Source: Macrotrachela quadricornifera
Taxonomy: Eukaryota; Rotifera; Eurotatoria; Philodinida; Philodinidae
DNA: 64,000 nt
Direction of reading: 5' to 3'
Assembly (NCBI GenBank): GCA_022393335.1
Contig: JAJEKB010021193.1
Coordinates: 1,202,011-1,266,010, forward strand
The notes beneath the pieces are model-generated. The model did no database searches and was not told where the DNA came from. It saw nothing but the letters and a program-made list of their open reading frames with translations. Positions 57,810 through 64,000 of the stretch are shown here, piece after piece. Positions within the stretch are counted from its first letter, which is position 1; every line of letters begins with the position of its first letter. The position numbers and the translations under genes were made by a program.

Positions 57810-58629
57810 AACGTTTTTTCTTCAAATAGTTAGAAAGAAAACGGAACAAATGGTAGTCCGTAGGGGGCCAAGCCTGAAGAGTAAGATGGATGTGGAACTA
57901 TCTTCCATTCAAGCTTCAATAATTTTTCACGCGTCAATTTTGCAATATGGGGTCTTGCACTGTTATGCAAAAAATAAATTTTATTCTGCTTTCTCTGAAG
58001 TTTTACTGCAATCCGATCTACTTGCTGGCAATAGAGATCAGCAGTGATAGTGCAATTAGTTGGAAGAAGTTCCTAATGAATAATCGCTCTTACTCCCCAC
58101 CAAACGCTAAGGATAATCATCTTTTGGTTAAAGTCATCTATGGGTGTTGCTACACATTTTTGTCCAGCTCCCAGCTACTGCCACTTGTGTGTGTGGTTAA
58201 TATACAATACCCATTTTTTATTACCGATAATAAGATTGTGAAGCCAGTAGTAGTTGCGATGAGATGTCATTAATTCCATACAAGCATCAACTCTGTGCTG
58301 GAGCTGATGTGGTGACAAATCAAATGATATCCAATAATATGAGAGCACCCAAGACGTTCTGCTAAATACTGTGGAATCAAACTAGGATCTTTTTCGATAA
58401 GCTTCCTTAAGAGATCCATATCCTCCTCTAGTAATCTTCCAATATAAGGTAACTCATCGAGTTTGAAGTGACCGTTCTTGAACTGACTGAAGCAACGTTG
58501 TGATATACAAATGAAGAGTGCATCCTTGCTCATCGTATAGCATACGTTGCTTGTTGCTTCTGTTGTTTTGTGACCCAAACTGAATTCATGAAGCAGAAGC
58601 ACTCGGAATTCTTTACGAAATATCTTCAT
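57810..58629 (-). pseudogene. mariner transposase pseudogene with all three catalytic Asp lost
   Basis: Read leftward, 58629-58270 encodes the helix-turn-helix half (ISQRCFSQFKNGHFKLDELP, then EKDPSLIPQYLAERLGCS). After a frame change the catalytic half continues to about 57810: NKKWVLY, LSVWWG, ELLPTNCTI, LYCQQVDRI, then HNSARPH and HPSYSSGLAP. In active mariners these read DEKW, HDNARPH and YSPDLAPSD. Every Asp of the DD34D triad is replaced. Two in-frame TAG codons (after HKW-Q and after IIH) and the frameshift confirm inactivity. Terminal inverted repeats were not identified. Confidence 0.9.
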
Positions 58630-58940
58630 TTCTATTCGAGATCAGTATGTATATCCATAGTTTTATTGTTGTTCGAAAGATATTTACACTCCCTTCATAT
58701 ACCCTTAGTATGAAAACTTCTAGAATTTTCTTGACTGTTCTAAATAGTTACGAAAAAAACCAACAAAAATTTCTTACCAACCCAATAATATTAAAAATAA
58801 AATAATAACACGGAAATAAAGTTAGTCATTAAAACTAATTTTTAAACTCAAAACAATTTTATAGTATATACAAATATAATTATCAAATAAAGAATATGTT
58901 AAACAAAAAAAAACAAATGTTCAAATTAAGAAAAAGAAAA

Positions 58941-61900
58941 TTAACATGTTTGTAAAAGAATGTCAACATCATCGGTTCCATAATTTGCAACAATAATATC
59001 CAACAAACTATCATTATTAATATCTCCAATAGTCACTGATTGTGGACGAGCATTATAATCAAGAGAATATGATTTTGATTCTAAGAAAGTTCCATTTTCA
59101 GATCCTACGAACACAATTACTTCATTACTACCAAAATTAGTAACTACTATATCTAAATAATTATCTTTATTTAAATCTTTCACAGCAATTGAAGATGGAA
59201 AAGATTGAATACCAGTTGAAAAATTTTTCAAAACAGTAAAAGTACCATCTCCATATCCACAAAATATAACAATAGTACTTGTTTTTGAATTAACAATAGC
59301 AATATCTATATAACTATCATTATTAAAATCACCAACAGCAATTGATACTGGTTCAGAATTACTCTCAAGTGCATAAGTTTTTTGTTGAGAAAATGTTCCA
59401 TTACCATTACCTAAAAAAATCCCAATATTGTTAGTACCAGAATTGGCTACTGCAATATCCGAATGATTATCATTGTTAAAATCATCAATAACAACTGATT
59501 TTGGATGAGAGTTATTGTCGGTTGAAAGTAATATTGGTGTTGTGAATGGATCACTTTTATATCGAAGCATTATACCAATACTATCTATATTTTGATAAGC
59601 AATAGCAAGATCTAATTGATTATCATTGTTAAAGTCACAAGTTGCAATTGATATGGGATTAGAACTCCAGCCAGTTGAATAAGTCTTAAGTCTTGTAAAA
59701 TTTCCATCACCATATCCATAAAATACACCTATATTACCATTTCCATAGCCATAATCGGAAACAATAATATCAAGTATTGTATCGTTATTTAAATCACGAA
59801 TAATGATTGAGATTAAATTTGATTGAGAGCCAGTAGAATATGTCTTTTGTGAAGAAAAAGTACCATCACTAGAACCAAAAAATATGCCAATATTTTTACC
59901 AACCGCATTAACAACAGCAATATCCATCCAATTGTCTTTGTTCAAATCTGCAATGTTAACCGTATATGGTCCAGAATTTTCTCCAGTAAAAAGTTTGAAC
60001 ATATTTCTAAAACTACCATTACCAGATCCAAAAAATATTCCTATATTGTTTTGACCTTTATTTGCTACCACAATATCTAGAATATTGTCTTTATTGAGAT
60101 CATTAATAGCTACCGATATTGGATAAGATTGATTAGGCATGAAATATGATTTTTGTTCTGTAAACGTTCCATTACCATATCCTATAAATATACCTATATT
60201 GTCACTATCACGATTGGCAACAACTATGTCTAGAATATTATCTTTATTAAAATCACCAACAGCTACTGAACAGGGATAAGATGAATTGCCAGTAGAATAC
60301 ATTATTTGAGGTTGAAAACTTGCATTTCCTGAGCCTAAAAATATACCTATTTTATTATCTTCTCTATAGGCAACGATGAAATCAATTTGATTATCACCAT
60401 TAAAATCTCCAGTTGCAATTGAAGTTGGTGAAATTCCAGTCGAAAAAGATCTTTCTTCAGCAAATGTTCCATTCCCATATCCTAAATATATACCCACACT
60501 ACGCGATAGTGTTTTAGCAACTACAAAGTCACAGATATAATCATTATTGAAATCACCTGCAACAATAAAAAAAGGATTCGAAGTAGATCCAGTTATTCGA
60601 ATAGTTTGATTTGTAAAGGTTGCATAATCAAATCCAAGAAATACAGCTAGATTATTTGTACCATAATTAGCAACAACAATATCTTGCCAATTATCTTTAT
60701 TAAAATCACCAACTGCAATTGAATTAGGAAATGAATTAGAATTAGTTGAATGTATGCTTGGTGTATTAAATGTTCCATTAGCATGTTTCAAAAATATGTT
60801 AATAGTACCACTTCTATAGTTGGCAACAACAATATCTGATTGATTATCTCTATTCAGATCAGTAACAATTACAAATTGTGGAGAAGAACCAAATTCTGTT
60901 GAATATGTTTTATTACTTATAAAGGTTCTATTGTTATAATCAAGAAGTAATTGTATGTTATCATTGCCTGAATTAGCAACAACAACATCTGATTGATTAT
61001 CATTATTAAAATCAGCAATAGCAACAGAATATGGATGTGGACCAGACCCAGTAAAATAACTTGTTTCATATGCAAAATCTGCTTCATAATGTATGAGAAA
61101 TACACCAATATTATTTGTATCTTTGTTAGTAACAACAATATCCAATTGATCATCATTGTTTAAGTCATTAGAAACAATAGAGCAGGGAAAAGAACTATAT
61201 CCAGTTGAAAATGTCTTTTGCTTTTCAAAAGATCCATTTCCAAGTCCAAAAAATAAATCTACGCTATAACCATAAGCATAGATTACCGCCATATCAAGAA
61301 ATGTATCATTATTAAAATGCCTAAGGACAAGTGACCATGGCCAAGAACCATGATCACTGGAAATTTTAGTTACTTCTTCAAATGTTCCGTTGCCATATCC
61401 CAAAAGTATAACTATATTAGAAAATGAAGGACTTGTATAGATAATATCTAATTGATAATCATTATTTAAATCATCAATAACGAAATCACCTGGTATTTCA
61501 TTATTTGTTAAAACTATTGATGAATTCCAAAAAGATCCATTACCATATCCCAATAGTATAGCTATGCCACCATGATTGTAGTCACGTGCGACAATGTCTA
61601 GTATATTATCATTATTCATATTACTTAGAATGACTATGAAGGGAGAAAAACCGATATCATTTAAATATTTGGTAATATTTGTAAAAGTTCCATCACCATA
61701 TCCAAAAAATATACCTATGTTATTACTTCCATAGTTAGCTACAACAATATCAAGATTGTTATCATTATTCAAATTACCAATGGCGATCGTCACTGGATCA
61801 GATCCTTGTCCAGTTGAATATGAATCACCGATCCTAAAGCTATCATTTTCATATCCAAGTAAAATTCGTACTTCGCTTATTTTATTCATGAGTATTATAA

Positions 61901-63229
61901 TATCAAGTTGATTATCATTATTGATATCATTGACAGCGACGAAATTGGGATTAGAACCATTTTCATAATAAATTATTTTTTGTTTTTCAAAAGTTCCATT
62001 ACCAAGATTGATAAATAAACCAACATTATTGGTGTTAGAGTTAGCGACAATAATATCTGAAAAATTATCATTATTGAAATCACCAATAGCAACAGATACT
62101 GGATTGGAATTTGTACCAGTTGGATATATTGTCTGATTTGTAACTGGATAAATGTCATATGAAATCAGTACAAATATATTGTTAGTGGCATTATTAGAGA
62201 TAACAATATCTGATTTATTATCATTATCAAAATCGCCAACAATGATTGAGGATGGATCAGAATTATAACCAGTTGAATGTATTGTTAGAATTGAAAAATT
62301 TCCATTTCCATTTCCTTCAAATACAATTACATTATTATTATTTGAATCAATAACAATAATATCAAGTTTAGCATCATTGTTTAAGTCATTAACAGCAATA
62401 AACTTTGGATGAGAATTAAGTCCAGTTGAATATAATATTATGTTTGTAAAAGTTCCATTATCATTTCCAAGAAATATTCCAATATTGTTAGTATTAGAAT
62501 TAGCAACAGCAATATCTAATCTATTATCATTGTTAAAATCTCCAGTAGCAAGAGAACATGGATGAGAATTATTACCAGTTGAATACTTATGAATTAAAGA
62601 AGTTTTATTTTCTTTAGTGAGAATTATAACTAATTCACTAGTGCCATAATTAACAATGGCAATATCAACATTCTTATCATTATTAAAATCATTAATTATA
62701 ATTGAATATGGAATAGAATCATAACCCATATAATAATATCTTTCAATTTGAAATGACCCATTATTAAATCCTTGTAATATAATTACATTTGATGTACCAT
62801 AACTAACTAGAGCAATATCTAATTGATTATCATTATTGAAATCTCCAGTAGTTAATGATAAAGGACGATTGAGGCCAAGTGAAGTTATAATTTGATTTTG
62901 AAAAGTTTGATTTCCATATCCAAGAAATATACCTATACTATTTGTACCATAATGAGCAACAACAATATCAGATTGATTATCATTATTAAGATCTCCAATG
63001 GCAGTTGAATATGGTTGAGATTTCAATCCAGTTGAATATGTAATTTGGTTATAGAATGTTCCATTTCCATAACCAAAAAATATTCCAATATTATCACTAC
63101 CGGAATTAGAAACGACGATGTCCAAATAATCATCGTTGTTGAAATCACCGATAGTAACATGTCGTGGACGTGAATTATAGCCAAGAGCACTTTCAGTTGA
63201 TCGTTCGAAATTTAATTTACATGGCTCAT
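58941..63229 (-). CDS. FG-GAP/VCBS repeat protein, 28 repeats (5' exon missing)
   Basis: One exon of 1428 codons, from an acceptor (ATATTTAG) before 63229 to TAA at 58941. It begins mid-codon, so at least one upstream exon, probably with the signal peptide or membrane anchor, is needed and was not identified. The whole product is about 50-residue repeats (S-P-S-A-GDFNNDN-LDIVVANYGTNN-GIFLGYGNGTF type). I count 28 copies of D-[FLI]-N-x-D-x-x-x-D, the calcium-binding loop of FG-GAP blades. Twenty-eight blades equals four seven-bladed propellers, though that grouping is inference. The protein is rich in N-glycosylation sites and ends TDDVDILLQTC without a C-terminal membrane helix. Function is probably extracellular adhesion or recognition; similar proteins are, from memory, strongly expanded in bdelloids. 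Confidence 0.92.
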
Positions 63230-64000
63230 CTAAATATGATTAAAATTAACTGGAACAAAGTTAATCATTTAGTCTAAAAGAAAATCCTAACAGTTGACAT
63301 CTTTCATCTAAATTTCTATTTGGTTTGCTTATTGGTTCGATATTTCATGTGAACTTTTTAGAAAAATCTTTGTTATTTGATATTTGTTATTTGTAATGGA
63401 TACAATTTGATCGTTATTTGAGCAAACAAAATTTTCTATCGGCATCATATTCAATCAAAAACATTAGCATCAGTTTTTTTGGACAAAGAGAAAAATATAA
63501 ACTTTTACCTATGATTGAATTATTTTTGCCTGTGCACAAAAACAAAATATTTAAAATTGATTAAATATTAGATTTCGATGATCGTTCAACATAGTGTAGA
63601 GCCTCGAGTAAGCTATAGATTTATGGAAAATTAAGTGTTTTTTCATTATCCATTGATGAAGAGATCTGAATTAGATAATACATCATATTACACGAACTTG
63701 AACATTCAAATATCTATTTCTTAGTGAAATTGGTCCTGGAATTGGATCAACATCAAATACACATAAACTATTAAATGATGATCGAGTTGCATAGATTTTG
63801 TTTAATGTTGCACTAGTGTAAAGGATTCTTGTAAGCTCAACGTGAAATCACTTTCAGTTCTCATTTTTACACATAGTGACATGGTCAGAGATGGGTCTCT
63901 CTAAATAATTTGAGAACATGATGAAGGCATTAAATCTATAAAACGTAACTCTTTATTTAAGTTCTGCATGCTTCTGTTATGTTCCAAAAATCAGTTATAT
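63230..64000. other. upstream flank of the FG-GAP gene
   Basis: Should hold the missing 5' exon(s) unless they lie outside the window. On the minus strand 63855-63662 is open for about 60 codons with protein-like composition (NKIYATRSSFNSLCVFDVD), but it has no start, no matching donor and no domain I recognise. I cannot connect it to the FG-GAP gene. Confidence 0.25.

Noticed and set aside
57850..58273. Plus-strand open frames of 65 and 108 codons
   Set aside because: They are antisense shadows of the mariner pseudogene.
1..64000. tRNA, rRNA, telomeric repeats or bacterial-type operons
   Set aside because: I looked for cloverleaf-like blocks, rRNA-like conserved segments, G-rich telomere arrays and tightly spaced intronless gene runs and saw none that I could support by eye.

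Overview
The window looks like nuclear DNA of a bdelloid rotifer, most probably a Rotaria-like species. The base composition is strongly AT-rich. Genes carry many very short spliceosomal introns of about 50-75 bp. The gene families are ones that are expanded in bdelloids: F-box/leucine-rich-repeat genes with one repeat per exon, an LDLa/EGF/7TM receptor, long FG-GAP proteins, and an armadillo-TIR protein. Mobile-element remnants are dense. The assignment comes from family knowledge and gene structure, not from a database search.

Layout. 124-635 (-): a small single-pass membrane protein. 640-9000: gene-poor, with a perfect hairpin, TCGGA-rich islands, a 273-bp tandem duplication and a foldback element (7891-8260). 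9016-13755 (+): a 1579-residue LDLa/EGF receptor with a 7TM domain. 14960-18105 (+): an F-box/LRR gene whose middle exons were amplified as a three-exon unit. 18381-19275: a MITE remnant and a very large inverted repeat. 19512-21569 (+): an intronless membrane protein of unknown family. 23829-24533 (+): a double ZZ-finger protein. 25482-26847 (-): a RING/TRAF-finger protein with an unusual C-terminal domain. 29778-30311 (+): a small polytopic membrane protein. 30345-30990 (-): a piggyBac relic. 31860-32150 (+): a secreted cysteine-rich prepropeptide. 32697-33573: a MULE relic with a SWIM finger. 34194-35280 (-): a 7TM receptor. 35651-36382: a foldback element. 37819-38700 (-): an MCM4-like pseudogene. 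39258-40971 (+): a second F-box/LRR gene. 41124-41552: an internally deleted piggyBac element. 42476-43024: a foldback element. 43282-47126 (-): an ARM-TIR gene with a CaaX end. 48790-50803: satellite-like islands and a short MITE. 51069-53310 (-): a 7TM receptor with a foldback element in its intron. 55310-55625: a MITE. 56022-56995 (-): a truncated membrane-protein gene. 57810-58629 (-): a dead mariner. 58941-63229 (-): a 28-repeat FG-GAP protein whose first exon was not found.

The genes do not form a pathway. Most encode membrane, extracellular or recognition modules (three 7TM receptors, LDLa/EGF, FG-GAP, LRR, TIR, RING/ZZ). They sit between five long inverted-repeat elements and remnants of three transposase superfamilies, as expected of an accessory or subtelomere-like region. 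The observations most worth pursuing are the three-exon LRR amplification, the ARM-TIR-CaaX protein, the RING protein with a bacterial-looking C-terminal domain, and the set of foldback elements, one of which sits inside a receptor intron.
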